Source: Marsupella aquatica (Eukaryota > Marchantiophyta). Taken from it: 64,000 nt of DNA. Position 1 is the stretch's first letter. Each line of letters starts with the position of its first letter. The notes beneath the pieces were generated by a model. That model saw nothing but the letters and a program-made list of their open reading frames with translations, ran no database searches and was not told the DNA's origin. Shown here piece after piece: positions 45,701 to 58,059 of the stretch. The stretch spans positions 12,958,001-13,022,000 of the forward strand of contig OZ316899.1 in the NCBI GenBank assembly GCA_973895155.1, written 5' to 3'. The position numbers were made by a program, and so were the translations under genes.

Positions 45701-48700
45701 CTTTCGACTTGTTTGTGATTCTGGACAGTTGTTAGACTCAAGTTAAAGTTCAGAAGGATTGTAAACTGGATTACTACCCTACACGTGCGCGCCTTTGAAG
45801 AATCTTATGTGAATATCTCCCCTGAGAGAGTCTGGTTAGCCCTGCTGTCCTGTCTCTCCTGATTACCATTTGGAGACAGAATTGAAACTCTCCCCGATCA
45901 ATCATCCGAAATGAGCTTTCAGGGATTTAAAAAAACAGGTAAGCAGCAAGATTTCATTACTGACTAATATGCAATCATCAACATTTGAATCCAGATTAAC
46001 AAATGAGAACTCTTAAAGCAGATCGACATTTATAGACAAAGAGTATCCCTTGAATCTGAGGCCCTACAGGAAAGCATCCATGAGTATATATCCGTAGCAG
46101 GTCGGCTGCTTAAGACCACACAGTAGGCTCTAAGCAATCGAAGGATCACGATTGTGCAATTCAAGCAGACCCTCAGGGATCAGCTTATCGCTGAAACCCA
46201 GCATAAGAAAATTTGATTTTACATCCTTGTAATATAAAAGTTAAACCACACAATTGGAAGCAAGCTTGACTGTGGAGAGACTTTAGTACGGTCTTCCTTG
46301 AATCTAGGTATAGTCTGTAGCCTTGAGATTAGCCTTGCATTTTCTACAGGCGCCATCACCATTGAAATTGGGCTTGAAAAGCCATTAGCGGCTGAATGGC
46401 TTCCGCCGTGAGGTGATCTAATGAGAACCGTGTTCATTAGTGAGTTAAGCGCGTAATCAATAAATTGTTGCAAATGATAAACATCTGGTCCAAAAACAAC
46501 TTTAGTATAAGACAGGGTCAGACGCAGCATAGGGCTTTTACCAGGCAAAAATCACTTGGGTGATTTGGCCGGTCAAGCTTCTTAACTTTCTGGATGTAAA
46601 TCTTAAAATTAGGCTACGTTGCAGAGATGCTCTCCCCTGTAAGGTGTGAATTGATATCAGTCAGAGATGAGTTTCCTAGGACGAGCGAAACGTTGGTGTT
46701 GCTGAAGATAGTTGGTTGTGGTGAACTCAACCCAGTAGGTTTTTGGGAGACCTGACTGTAGGTCTTGCGGAGACCCGGGTGAAGTAGCGAAGATCATAGG
46801 GCTGTAAACACGTTTGCAGTTTTTTCTCTCATCGACACGATTTTGTTGTGGGATGGTAGTTTTACTGTTGTGGTGGAGAACGCCCTTGCTTTTACGCAAA
46901 AGTTGAAAGTCGATAGATTTGTACTCTTGATTACTCTCAGAGCAGAGAGCTCAACTTTTACAATCAGTCTAGTTTTTTTCCGGAGGTGTTTTTTTCTGAA
47001 GGACAGAGGAATGTATTCCGTGTGAAGCCGTCTACTCAAGTGAAAAATTTCCAGAAAAACAGGATATGTGGATTCGACAGTGGTCTGTCCACAGATCAGA
47101 ATGCCCCTAGACAAGAAGGAATGCAGAGCGGGTGCCCGTTTCCTGATGAAATTGTTTCGTACTCCGTTTGCCATGGAGACAGGAAGGACAGGCTGCAAAT
47201 GATTTGATGTCATATCGGACCATCGTGTCTTCTTGTAAGGTTTGCATCCGGCCTTTAGCTTTGTGGGCGTTTCTCTTCTACATCAAGGCTGCGGTTGTAA
47301 CTGAAGACGACTCCCATAGAAAATGCAGTGGCTTGTGGTGGATTACATACTTTATCACAAGCCAAGAACTCTTCACTTTGAGGCATCTAGCTATCAGAGT
47401 CTTAGCTTCATTATGCATGAGAATGACGTTGCCATATAGACCCTGGGTTGCCATGTACTCTGCCCTGGAATTAGCTGAAGGGCAGAGTAAAGGTTGTGAT
47501 CTGAACTTGGAATATGAGGCACATAACGGTTACTGTGCCGCAAGTCGCCAGCTCTACAGAAACATTTCCATGCCCTTTTATCGCACATGCGGAGGATACA
47601 TCAGCTGGATGGAGTTGACTAAGCTGTGGATAATACTTCAGAAGTAAGCAAGCTTGATCTGTGAGGAGTCATGTTCTGTGAACTGCCTGTGTGTACAAAC
47701 CTTCTAGTGTCACCGCCTCCAGTGACTGATAAAGCCATAGCAAATCACTGGTTCCCGAACTGACTTGTAGCTTTGCACTTCTCTAGAAGTAATATGATTT
47801 TTTGACGATGTGTAATTTGAGGGCCCAACTTCTTTCGATACTGTCAGTTTGTACGGAGGGGCGTGAAAGAAGACGTGGATCGTTCTGTAGAGGAACGTGA
47901 AGTTTTGTCGGAGTGTCTGTCAGACGATCCTCTCTGAATTTTGTTCTTTTCTGTGGAAACTTGTTGAAAGCAGTGGCACAAACCTGGTCCTAAGATTTCA
48001 TCGAAGTTTAGATATTGTGACCTCTAAATGAGTTAAGAATGAGCCGATCATTGAAGTAGTCTTGATCTCCAAAGCGCTAGAAACATGCTCAATTAGTTAA
48101 GGTGTGTCTTATCCTGCGCCTCAAGTTAACTAGTTGACCATAGCTTTCGTAAATGCACCAAGGAAAATTTTCCTTGCGCCATATAAACCTGCAGCCAAAG
48201 ACCTGTCGCGATTATTATTTTTTTAATTATGTTTTCTTTAAGTCCTAGCTTGCCTCTCTCTACGTGCTTGTGTCATCTAGCAGCAGGAGGTAGAAAGTGG
48301 TCAATCCAACTGACGTATCAATTTCAGCTACCTTCCAGCCTTTAGATTCCGATCAACAAGCCCCCCGGCGCAGCCAGAGCATCGGCAACTAAGGGCTTTC
48401 ACTTGCGCTCTTCTGCCTGGGTTCTTTGGTTGGTATCTCTATACCCCACTGCTGCGCCATACTCAGATATATTCATGGAACATGGAGCCTTAAGACAATT
48501 CGGGTACCTATGTATGTATACTTTGAGATCAGTGGGACCTCAATTCCCCCGATATTCATCATCAAGAGGGCCAACATTTGAGCACCACGTTTGCTGACAC
48601 TAGCTTCCGTGGCCCAGACACGTGAGATTCTCATCAAATCGATTAACTCCTGTAATAATCACCATGCCTGAGACCAGGAATCTGAGTATCCCCAAAGTTA

Positions 48701-51700
48701 CATCCAGCAAGGGTTTTGGGACCAAAACCCAGCAAATCAGAATCTATTTACTCTGCTCATAAAAGAGAAGCATCTTGTTTAGGATAGCTGGTTCTGTTAG
48801 CATCTGGGATGGACAATCATGCTGGATAGTGAATTACAGAGACACCTAATAAGGACGCGTTGGTTTTGCGCATAAGTCAGATAAGAATACAGAATTGGGT
48901 ATTTCCCGAGAGCATCCCTTTGACAATGGATTGCCCAGGAGAGAATCCAATCTGGATAGACCATGTCTTACCATGGTGGCTCTTGCGGAGAAAGTTGTAG
49001 TACATGGTGTATTACTTCGTTGGTTCAGTCTAAAAATCCCTTGGGAAAGAATTTCCAATGACAGGTCTTGGAGGGATCGGGCATTGCTCAGAATTTATTT
49101 TTACAGAGATATGAAGGGAGCATGGTCGAAAGTATCTCAAGCGAGATATCATATTGATATGGTAGCTTTGTTAAACCTAAAACTGTAGACCCGTTCTCAA
49201 TCCATATGATCTTTGCATGAAAGCGCAGGAAGGGTATATGCTTAGAGTAGTGAATGATATTATTAGTCTGCGCTCCCTTGGAACACGGGACAGAAAGTAC
49301 CGCAGAGCACTAAGCCCGAACAAGTAGAATGTGTACTGAAGACAGCTGCATAACGTAGTAGTGAGATTAGTGCAGTAAAACTTCTTGATCCCTGTAAGCT
49401 AAGCATTCGGGAACTGTGAGGGCAAGGCGGGTACTGAGCTCATAGGACGGACCTGTTGTTATTAAGTGTCTCCCGCATTCAAAAGTAAATGATGTTAATC
49501 ATTGGCTTCGGTTTAGTGGCAGGACTGACAACCCTGCTTGATTTGAGTGGGTGTGATTCTGTCATTTTGACCTTCCTGAAATTTCCAGGCCATGCGCAAC
49601 AAGCAAATTCAGTCAGGAATTCTTCCAAAGAAATAGTTAAGTAGGGGTAGGAAAACTAGCTTACTTTGCCCAATCTGAGGTATTAGGGACATCTTTGCAG
49701 ATCAATGGCTGCCGCATCTGCGACAGATGCGGGACCTGGAATGAATCAAGTTAGGGATTCCCACCTTACACGGAAAGATGGCTGATATCCGTAGAGGGGA
49801 GTAAAGGTCCAACGTTGACGAAGACACACGTTGTGCGGTCAAACATTATCAGGGACTCTGCGGAGCTGCGATTCTTTCTAATGTAGTATTTCGAAAAGCT
49901 CTAGCAAGTTCCAGTGGTCATCTACACTGAAGAGTCAGAGTATGGCACCTGGACAAGCTTGAAGGGCCTTTGGTGTATGGTGGTTTCTCTGCTGGGGTGG
50001 TATTGGTTAAGGACATCGTGGAGGCATGAAGTCTTCTATATTGCTACTTACTATGTCCTGAAGGCAAACAGTATAGTGTCCTCTGCGTGAGGTACTGGGG
50101 ATCTGAGAAGAATTGGAGATGATCAGAAACGAAGGAGATCCTGCAAGGGGACTGACCAGCATATCTTGTTCTAGTGTTGAGTTCTGAGGAGTGAGTCCTC
50201 TCGAAAGGATCCATTTGACTCTTTTGATGAGAATAGCACAGATCCTTCTCCAAAGTCTGCCACAGCTCTTTGACGTCTCAGCCACTTTTCCGTCATGGTT
50301 ATCCGATGGATCTTCAATATTTGCACAGAAACCCAGGGGCAGATTTCTTGGATTACATTGTCGGGGCATTGTCAATCGAGATGTGCCATCGCGCAGCCAT
50401 CCTTCTCCATCACGTTACCAGCCTCGTTGTCAGGCCTCCAAATCTCCATTCGCGATACTTTGATTGCATGGCGACGTATTCTAGATTTCGCAAGCTTCTG
50501 GAGTTCTGGAGATCCAATGAATTTAGCAAATTTTCGAGGCAACGTATGAAACTCTTTGGTGGTTTACTGTGTGTGTGTGTCGTTGACAACCAGCAGGTAT
50601 TGGCCCAAGCAACTTTCCTAAAAGACGGATCCGGCCTCCTGTAAAATTATTAGACAGAGAGCACAAGTAAGTCGAGGAAGATTGTACTCAGCAATGAATC
50701 AATTCCGTTACAATGATTCTACATATATAGGACAATTGGCTACGTTTCGGTAGGTCCCACCAGGTGTGTCCAAAAGTCGGTCACTTCAATGTGGCTCTTA
50801 CTGTGGCTATTACTGTGTCTTCTAGATGAGAAGGGGACACCTACAAGATCTAATGGACAAGATTTGTCCATAAATCATGAACAAATTCTATATATGCATA
50901 TGTAGTCTGATCACACCGATCGAGACTGGGTTTAACGATTTAACTAGATGAATTGACGAACAGTCTGAAATCATTGTGATGTTTAACAGTCCCACTCAGT
51001 TTGTCATTTCATAAGCTCGACGTAATGAAGGTTTATGCTGATATGCAGTCCTTTTCTGCAATCCTCTAGTTAACTAACCAGGTACACTCCATGCTCAAGT
51101 TATCAAGCTGAACCAAACTTTGCTTCACGACCAACGCCTGTCATTATGATCTGGACCGTAAACCAGCTTCTAACCAGATTAACTGTTAATCAAAGCTATT
51201 GCTGCTGAAAATGTCTCTCGCCCGGTTGGCCCTGGACTTAATGAATTATCATCAACGTACAGGTAAATGATTGAAACCTTAAGGGTGTTAATGCGGTTGT
51301 GTATTTGCAATAATTTATCACACAGAGGACCTTCTAAGTAGTCTCCAAGATATTATTCATTTGAAACTGTTAGTCTCTGTGCTATTCTCTCCTTTCTTTC
51401 CATGAGATGTATCTTGATCTCTGTCTCGTGTCTTTTTTGTTAACTAATTTTTTTTTATGTTGGAATTGCCGTGCTTTTTGTAAAGGACAATTCCATGTGG
51501 AGGTCTTAATAATAACATACCTCAACTTGACGTCTAAGAATGTTAACATTCCAATCTTTTGGGGGTAATAAATTTTCTACAGTTTTTCATGTTGTTTCGA
51601 TAGACGCATTGGCCTCGGAGTGAAAGTACTCCGTTGCTTGATCACTTGATTCAGTTAGCCCTATCTCATGAGGAGTCTTGATACTCAGGAACGTAAACTA

Positions 51701-52488
51701 CAGGAGGAAAAGGAGGAGCTACGAAGGAAGGTACTTAAGCTTGCAATATACGCAACGCTAATCTGTTTCTCATCACCATCTTAGATTTGGAGCACGTCCT
51801 TGACCCCAGGATGTGCTGAGATGTTGCTGTGAATATGCTGTGAGCTTCCGTTTCTTGGTATCTTATCCTCACATTGCATGATTGACTTTTCTTCCAAGTT
51901 GAGCAAACTGGAGAAACTTCGAGGGTAGACAAGTTGGTTACCTCACTGCTCGGGATTTCGTTTGAATGACATGTGTGTACGTGACTCCTTTGTGGATTCT
52001 TCGGTGTAGCTTGTAGACGCAAAGGGAATAGCAGATGCAGCAGCAAGAGGGGTTCCGGGTCTAGGTTCCAATCTGCAAAGCCCGAATGCCAGATCTGAAA
52101 CTGCTGCAACACAATCATTGCCAACTGTTTATCCCCTCCAGCCCAATCTTAGGGATACTCAACCCCCATCTCAACCGTCTTTACAACTCGGGTATGGCAT
52201 TCGTCTAGCTGGAAAGTTGACTAACACTATGGCTGCCATAAAATTAGCAGTAGGTGTTTCCTGCGGTAGGCTAAGCGTTTTATCACGGTTGCATCGTTAT
52301 GCCAGTGTCAGGTATAGAAACCTGAGAAGTTCCTTGAAATTAAGATCTAACTTTAACTAGTATGTGTGAATCAATAATGCAGGCTTTTTGCTCAGAGTTC
52401 AAGCAGATCTAGGGGTCCAGGTCATCAAACTTCAGGACCTGAAAATGAAGCAACCAGTCACTCATCGGAGTGGATGCTGCAACATTAG
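27741..52488 (+). CDS. MIKC-type (MIKCc-like) MADS-box transcription factor, 8 coding exons
   Basis: Exons: 27741-27925, 29427-29502, 29885-29946, 30184-30283, 30547-30588, 51689-51730, 52010-52191, 52383-52488. They total 795 nt, 264 codons plus stop, and all junctions are GT-AG with matching phases. Lengths of 185, 62, 100, 42 and 42 are those of classic plant MIKC genes. The MADS domain (residues 1-60) begins [14 protein letters not shown] and has [20 protein letters not shown]; it binds CArG boxes as a dimer. The I domain is in exon 2 ([11 protein letters not shown]). The K domain (about 88-169) has [20 protein letters not shown], and exons 5 and 6 end in the same ELRRK heptad. The C-terminus is Pro/Ser/Gln-rich with SLQLG and ends SEWMLQH. 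The protein is nuclear. The [11 protein letters not shown] form and [11 protein letters not shown] suggest a seed-free plant. Intron 5 is 21.1 kb. Confidence 0.9.
27926..29426 (+). other. MADS intron 1 (1501 bp) with a 65-bp tandem duplication
   Basis: This separates the MADS-domain exon from the I-domain exon. A first intron is the usual site of regulatory elements in MADS genes; none is identifiable here by eye. Two near-identical 65-base units start at TCAGCTGGTTTTTCCTCGGA (28941 and 29006). Confidence 0.75.
28941..29070. repeat. 65-bp tandem duplication in MADS intron 1
   Basis: The units 28941-29005 and 29006-29070 differ at only a few positions. Both run from TCAGCTGGTTTTTCC to GAGAAATGGT. 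Confidence 0.9.
32717..32818. repeat. 55-bp tandem duplication in MADS intron 5
   Basis: TAAGCTGAAGG...GATTGTCAAATTG occurs at 32717-32763 and again at 32772-32818, offset 55 bases. The copies are diverged by several substitutions. Confidence 0.8.
38306..38391. ncRNA. Nearly perfect 38-bp hairpin, candidate small-RNA precursor or tiny foldback
   Basis: The arms at 38306-38343 and 38354-38391 are reverse complements over 38 positions, with one mismatch (in CCTAGGACC against GGTCGTAGG) and one G-T wobble. The loop is CTGCCGGTGT. It lies in the sense orientation of the MADS intron, but a perfect hairpin is symmetric, so strand is open. It could be a young microRNA-like or siRNA-producing hairpin, a miniature foldback element, or a templated inversion. 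The RNA class is inference; the hairpin itself is directly visible. Confidence 0.45.
42660..42700. repeat. CTT microsatellite in MADS intron 5
   Basis: An imperfect run of CTT/TTC triplets. Ordinary simple repeat. Confidence 0.85.
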
Positions 52489-54133
52489 TCATTTTGAACT
52501 GGTGTGTGACCACCAACATGCTGAAATTGACTGATAACAGAATATGCAGTGCAGTGAAGTTGGAGTGATTACAGTAAATGTAGTGCAATGAAGTTCTAGT
52601 TTCTCCAGCATTTTAAGAAGTAGGAACAGGTTTTTGGGCACATCATTTTCCTTGTCGATCAGCAACTATTCTTTTATTTACAGGACTGAAGTGCCATGTT
52701 TTGTTGTCGTTATTCTGGAAGCTATGTAGCTCTGCCTTAACACATCTCCGTTTTTTGCCAGAGAAGTAGTTCAGATTGTTGCTCCTAGTCACGGATTTTA
52801 TCTGCACCAGCCACCAAATCTAGCGGAACATACTGCTCTAGACAAGTCAGTGCCTAGGAGCACTTTCTGATAGCCCCTATGCACTCAACAACAGTATTAC
52901 CTTATTTTCGACGCAGTTTGAGTGGAGTTGTAAGCCATGGATGTCCAAAGATAACCTTAGAATTGAGGCGTCTGGAAACGAACAATGGTGCACAATGCCA
53001 GATGCTTTACAAACTTAAAATACGGCAAGATGCATGACTTTATTTGGCAGTGGTGTCAGGTGGACTCCTTTGACTGAACTAATCACTAAGAATAGAACCT
53101 GAACGAGAAATAAGTACCGCTGCTACCGTTTTGTTTGTTCTCCCTATGAGTCAACTCTGATCTGGAAAAATCAAAATAAAAAATGTCGAGAATGACTTTA
53201 TTCGTTCGCCTGCCCCATTTAGAGTTGGATTCCGTAATTACTTCCCATGCAGGTTCCGAACCTCCAAGGCATTGCCGATCTGGCTGATAACCGTGTGTGT
53301 TTGGCACGCAAGAGCAGCACGAAATTCTGGTAGAGAGGAGAGTGACTGGCGAACTTCGTGCTGCTCTCTTCCAAAATTACCTGATCATCCAGTAATTACA
53401 TTAATCCAAAATTACGATCTCGTCCAAAATTCGTCAGGCACTCAGTCCACTCGAGCTCAGACCAATTTAACCCCGTATTCAAGCTGTCGGTGTCCACGCC
53501 TGCGTTCTCAGAAATTGATACGCTTTTCAATTCCCTAGTTCAGGTCAGCAATATTGATCTGCCGATCAAAGATCCAATATGGACCTAATCCCCAAACGAC
53601 CACGAATTACTGTGATCACCCAGATGTCCTCATTTAGCCGTGAGTGAAAACGGTGAAATCAGTGCAGAGTATCCTTGATACTCCGTCTGTCAAGTATACC
53701 ATCAGAACAGAGAACAAAGAATAAGTGAGAAAACAAAAGGAGATCCCGGGCTTTCCAGAGTAAGCATATATAGGGCAGTCCGAAATGGGACCACGTACTA
53801 CACTGAAACAACTTCTCTTTGAATGTGTAACTATTGCTTCTAATAAACCTATCCGTAAACTACCTTATGGATGACTCGTGTTTTTCATTTGGTCAAACTT
53901 GCACCAAGGTCCTTTCAAAGTTTTGATTACTTTCTTAAATTCTGACCTAGGTTAACTAACCAATGTCAAACAGTGAGTTTAGATGCATACGCCTAGACCT
54001 TTATGCTCTAGGTCTCTTATTCCCCTTTCTCGTTCGTTCCCCGGCGTCAGATGTGCTCTTCTCATGAGCTATGGAATCGCGACAATCAGATAAGACTTCT
54101 GAATGTTTGAATCTCTGTAAGGATCGCTTTCCC
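52489..54133. other. Region downstream of the MADS gene
   Basis: This should include the MADS 3' UTR and terminator; I cannot fix a poly(A) site. A 13-bp inverted pair, AGAGCAGCACGAA at 53311-53323 and its complement at 53355-53367, forms a possible stem. No gene is recognised. Confidence 0.4.
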
Positions 54134-54403
54134 CTAGGGATCTGCAGCACACTACTACTCCTTTCTGTGTTATAAGTAGTTCGGGCAAATGCGGCAGTCG
54201 CAGGCATAGCAAAAAGTCTGGTCCGAAAAGAATGAAGGAGCAGAGGAAGGGACGAGCTGAAGCAATTTCCTCTAGGGATCTGCAGCACACTACTACTCCT
54301 TTCTGTGTTATAAGTAGTTCGGGCAAATGCGGCAGTCGCAGGCATAGCAAAAAGTCTGGTCCGAAAAGAATGAAGGAGCAGAGGAAGGGACGAGCTGAAG
54401 CAA
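54134..54403. repeat. 138-bp tandem duplication, essentially identical
   Basis: The sequence from CTAGGGATCTGCAGCACACT to GACGAGCTGAAGCAA occurs at 54134 and again at 54272, period 138. I saw no mismatch between the shared 131 bases. It generates a repeated minus-strand ORF that is a by-product, not a gene. Confidence 0.9.
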
Positions 54404-55166
54404 GCACTTCCATGACGAGGACTACAGCAAGCAGTGAAGGTTGCGTCACTAAAGATAGATGCAGAAATTGAACCATTGAAGGATCAATCGCACTGAATGC
54501 TTTCGGGAGGTTGGAAGTTGCTGTACATTTCCAATTGCCAGTCTTGAGCTCTCAAGCTGCATTGCATTGCATTGCAGTGTCGAGCCTCTGCAGTGTAGCA
54601 GGTAGGGGTGTGGCACATCAAATCTTGACTGGCTACCTAGCTCCGATTACATTAGACAGTATTTAATTACTAACCCAGTTCTACAAAAGAGTTCACTTCG
54701 GTTTTCAGTACATTCTTGCTATCTTTTCAAGGCGTGCTCCAAGCGATTGAGCGAATCGATTGAACGAAGTCCAAGATCATCGAAAACATCTGATCCCATT
54801 CCATGCATTCCAAAATAATCAGTGTAAAGTCAAGACGTACTTTGTACTGTTTGCCATTGCAGATGAATGACTGTATTTTTGATGCGCTCCTCAAAATGTT
54901 GCCTTCCTACTGTAGAGTGAGTTTCGCTAATGATAATGTGCACTTGAGAAATAGTGCAAATAGAAAGTAAGTCTTGAACACTGACGAATTCCCACAAAAA
55001 CACTTCACGAGTATCACAGAGAATTGTTACTCCTTCACAGGAGACAATCTGTCTGAACTGCTTCGGTCCAGAGCTCTGGCTGTAAAATTTTACAATGCTT
55101 ACTCAATTTCTAATCCTCTGGACAGGCGACAGAACCAGCAAAATCATCATCAATGAACTGAAGATA
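54404..55166. other. Non-coding spacer
   Basis: No gene seen. There is a short GCATT run near 54560. Confidence 0.35.
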
Positions 55167-55938
55167 TCATGATTTTGGTCGTAGTAATTCATGAGTAAAA
55201 TTGCTAATCCTGGCATCAGCTTGACTGAGGAAATACTGTCTTGTAGTGTGATTTAGCCGGAGCTGCAGCTGGAAATCTTGCTCTGCAAAACTTCCATAAC
55301 TTTCTTGGATTGGACGATTAGTCATTGCGTCGACTGCAGTCTGCTGAGCTAGCTTCATTGGCATCAGTATTGTCAGTTGGAAAATCCGGCTGTCCGAGTC
55401 TCCGCATCTTTCATTCATTGAAATCTGTCACGAATTCATTACCATCACGACCATAGCGAATCAAACTAGCAGCTGGAATACACCGAATTCAAAGAAGGGA
55501 ATGAACAGACAGATAAATGACTGGGCCCAATTGGTTCTATTCAAGAACGAAACTCCATTGTTGTAAATGATTTATACTGTTCTGGAGCTGCAATCCAACG
55601 AGGATTCCACCAGGCATAAGCTCATTATAAACATTGTCTGACTGGGGAGGTGGGCATTGTGCTCTCTCATCTCTAGATTGTCTAACTCATGAGCATTATT
55701 CTCAATGGCGGGGAGGAGGCAAACTATCCTAGAACTTGACATTCTGTGCACAGAATTCTGATAAGTGTTGTTCAATGTTGATTAAATGGTTACCATATGT
55801 GGGGTTTAACATAACTATGGTGTAGACTTTGTCAAATGGTTTGAACACATATGCAACTACATCAGAGTTTAAGGCTAGTGCACCTCCAAAAGTTTTTTGA
55901 AAGTTTTGGCTCAAAGTTGCACCAAGCAACTCATGCAA
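55167..55938 (-). pseudogene. Gene-like minus frames of unknown family
   Basis: Three successive minus frames (55938-55729, 55775-55572 and 55418-55167) have somewhat protein-like composition, for example GGALALNSDVVAYVFKPFD and FAEQDFQLQLRLNHTTRQYF. They lie downstream of the methyltransferase-like locus on the same strand and may be its decayed 3' part or an unrelated remnant. I recognise no domain. Confidence 0.2.
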
Positions 55939-56425
55939 GGAATCGTCAGTATGCGAGTAGGTTTAGTAACCTGACAATTTGCATTACCAACTAGCTTCAG
56001 GTTTTTGGCCAATGCAGTGGGAGGAAACAGGAAAAATCACTAGCGAGCTGAGCTTTTGCTAGCAAGGGATATGTTTTTTTTTTAATGGCATATTTAGTGC
56101 CTAGAAAGGATTTCACAAAAACAAACCAAGTATTTCTCACAATTTTGATAATGCACATGGGTTGTCAGCGAGGGTGCTAGCCTTCTATGATACACCAAAC
56201 TGGTTAAAATATTGACAAGGAAACCAATAAAGATAATATGCAAACAGGCATTATTTGAATTGAAGTCTCATTCCAAACCAAACAAAAAGACATTGCCCAC
56301 TCATCAAAATTTGCTGCCTCAATTACTTTATTGAAACTGAGAGTAAGTTCTCCAGAATGGCGAAAGAGATCAAGCTTTTTTTGTTGCTCCCCATTCAGTG
56401 GATAGACGAACAGACTAAAACTTCA
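55939..56425. other. AT-rich spacer
   Basis: No gene or repeat recognised between the two minus-strand gene-like stretches. Confidence 0.35.
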
Positions 56426-58059
56426 CTAATTTGTGGAATGACTTTCATCTGATTCCAAATCATTCCTACTACTACTGCTGATTTCGTCACTGCTAAACTC
56501 CCTATCAGTTGACTCAGCAGATTTGTCAACATATCTCTTACCAAGACAGTACAAATTCCTCTGAGTGCCACGATCTGAACTCCAACCTTTTCCTTCCCAA
56601 GTCATAACAAAAGTCTCATCTGCTTCAATTGCAGACTTCTCCACATAGCAAGGTAGAGTGAATGACTTCTCAGGCAAAAAAAAGCAAAGCTCCCTCAATT
56701 TCCTTTCGGAGCCAAAATCTCTCCCCAGAGAACCAGTTATCATGCCAATCACTGAAAGAAGCAAAAATATCAGCAGCCAATTAATTCAAGGTGAACATAA
56801 CTTTTCTCCAGACAGTTGGTATGAGTGAGAGGATTTGGTATGAGACAGGATGAGTACATTACTCCAGGTCAAATTCATCCTGGTCATCTTTCCCATCCGG
56901 AGCAGGATCTTTAGTTCTTCCACCACTCAATCTTGCAAGAGTAAACTCATCATTTGAATCCCTGTCCTCCAATGGCTCAGTACCCGTCACGATTGTGATG
57001 TCTTCAATTTTCTTATGATGATCAAGAACCAACTTCAAGGACTCCTGCACAGCATCATGGAGAAAATCCCTATCCTCAACCCCAACTACAAAGTACCTCC
57101 CTGAGAGTTCCCCCGCTCGGAATGAACTCCCATCTCCAACATTCCAATCTAACACAATGTCTCTTGGCTTTGTCAAAAGCTCCATGGTGGCCTGCATGAA
57201 TCCAACAGTAATCGACAAGACCCTGCAAAAGCTAAGTATGTCCTGACATTGCTTTTCGGGTAACAAAGACTGAGTAACTTGTTATGAGATGCATCCTCAG
57301 ATGTTGCCAAGGGGTGTACTTCAGGTCCTTTGGGATCTTCTCATCGAATTCATCCCAACAAAACACATCCAGACTGAGATTGCAAATGTGGAAAGAGACA
57401 AAATGTCAAATGCTGAAGCTGTGAAGGCCAACGACCTCACTGATGAAAAATGCCCATCATTTAAACCACAAAATATCGATATCTCACCTCAACATCGTTA
57501 TCTGGCATCTACATAGGGGAACCCAACAAAACGTGGTAGTGGCAGGGATGTTTGAATTTATTCCTCTGCTCAATGGCAGCAAAATCTGCTTCATGTGGTT
57601 AAATTCTCCACTATGGAGAACAACCACATACACATCATCGGACAACATCGGCCTCATGACTCCAAAGAAATAATGAGAAAGTTCCTCCATCCAAACATTC
57701 CATTCGGGAACCTTGACATCAATAACATGAGGCCTTAGTCCTGTTGGAAGAGCAATGAACCCAAGATGGGCACCCGTCCCAGTGTAAGGCTTGCCATTGA
57801 TTCTGAGAGGATTTGGATGTTCAGGAGAACTCAAAATCTCACTCAGCCAGTGATCCCCTCCCCCCATCCACAAAGGTCATACTTTCTTCAGACTAATTGA
57901 GTCTGCTGTCAAATGCAAATTACTCTTGCCAAAGAAATGTCGATTCCCGTTCAGCTGAAGTCCACAGATCCTCATCACACCCTCACTGATCAACCCTTCC
58001 TCGTCTTCTGAATCTGAGAGTACTTGAACCTTTTCTCTTCTTCTGAAGCTTATCACCAA
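56426..58059 (-). pseudogene. DNA N4/N6-methyltransferase-like locus, decayed or derived
   Basis: Frames on the minus strand appear to be pieces of one gene. 58059-57484 shares one frame with a single TGA near 57877 and has PHVIDVKVPEWNVWMEEL, then a strand-rich YVVVLHSGEFNHMKQILLPL and TFCWVP. 57266-56859 has LTKPRDIVLDWNVGDGSSFR followed by GRYFVVGVEDRDFLHDAV, which resembles the SAM-binding motif I (D-x-x-x-G-x-G-S) and helix of beta-class N4/N6 amino-methyltransferases. 56764-56426 ends in an acidic Ser-rich tail. In the family the DPPY catalytic motif would fall about where DVKV-PEW stands, so catalysis is probably lost. Introns may join the pieces. Homology is inferred from motif shape only. 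Confidence 0.4.

Larger units (their letters stand above)
30589..51688 (+). other. MADS intron 5, 21.1 kb, no recognisable genes
   Basis: This intron splits the two 42-bp K-domain exons. The sequence has mixed composition with no LTR, transposase, reverse transcriptase or helicase motif that I could find. ORFs up to 169 codons occur but none shows a family motif or codon structure. Notable contents are a 55-bp duplication (about 32717), a nearly perfect 38-bp hairpin (38306-38391), a short CTT run (42660-42700) and a GT run (50568). Confidence 0.8.

Noticed and set aside
53311-53367. 13-bp inverted pair as a regulatory hairpin
   Set aside because: The stem is short with a 31-base loop and no supporting context. 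Such pairs occur by chance in a window this size.
54069-54476. A 135-codon minus ORF with an internal 46-residue repeat
   Set aside because: The repeat is a by-product of the 138-bp tandem duplication. No motif, and composition is not protein-like.
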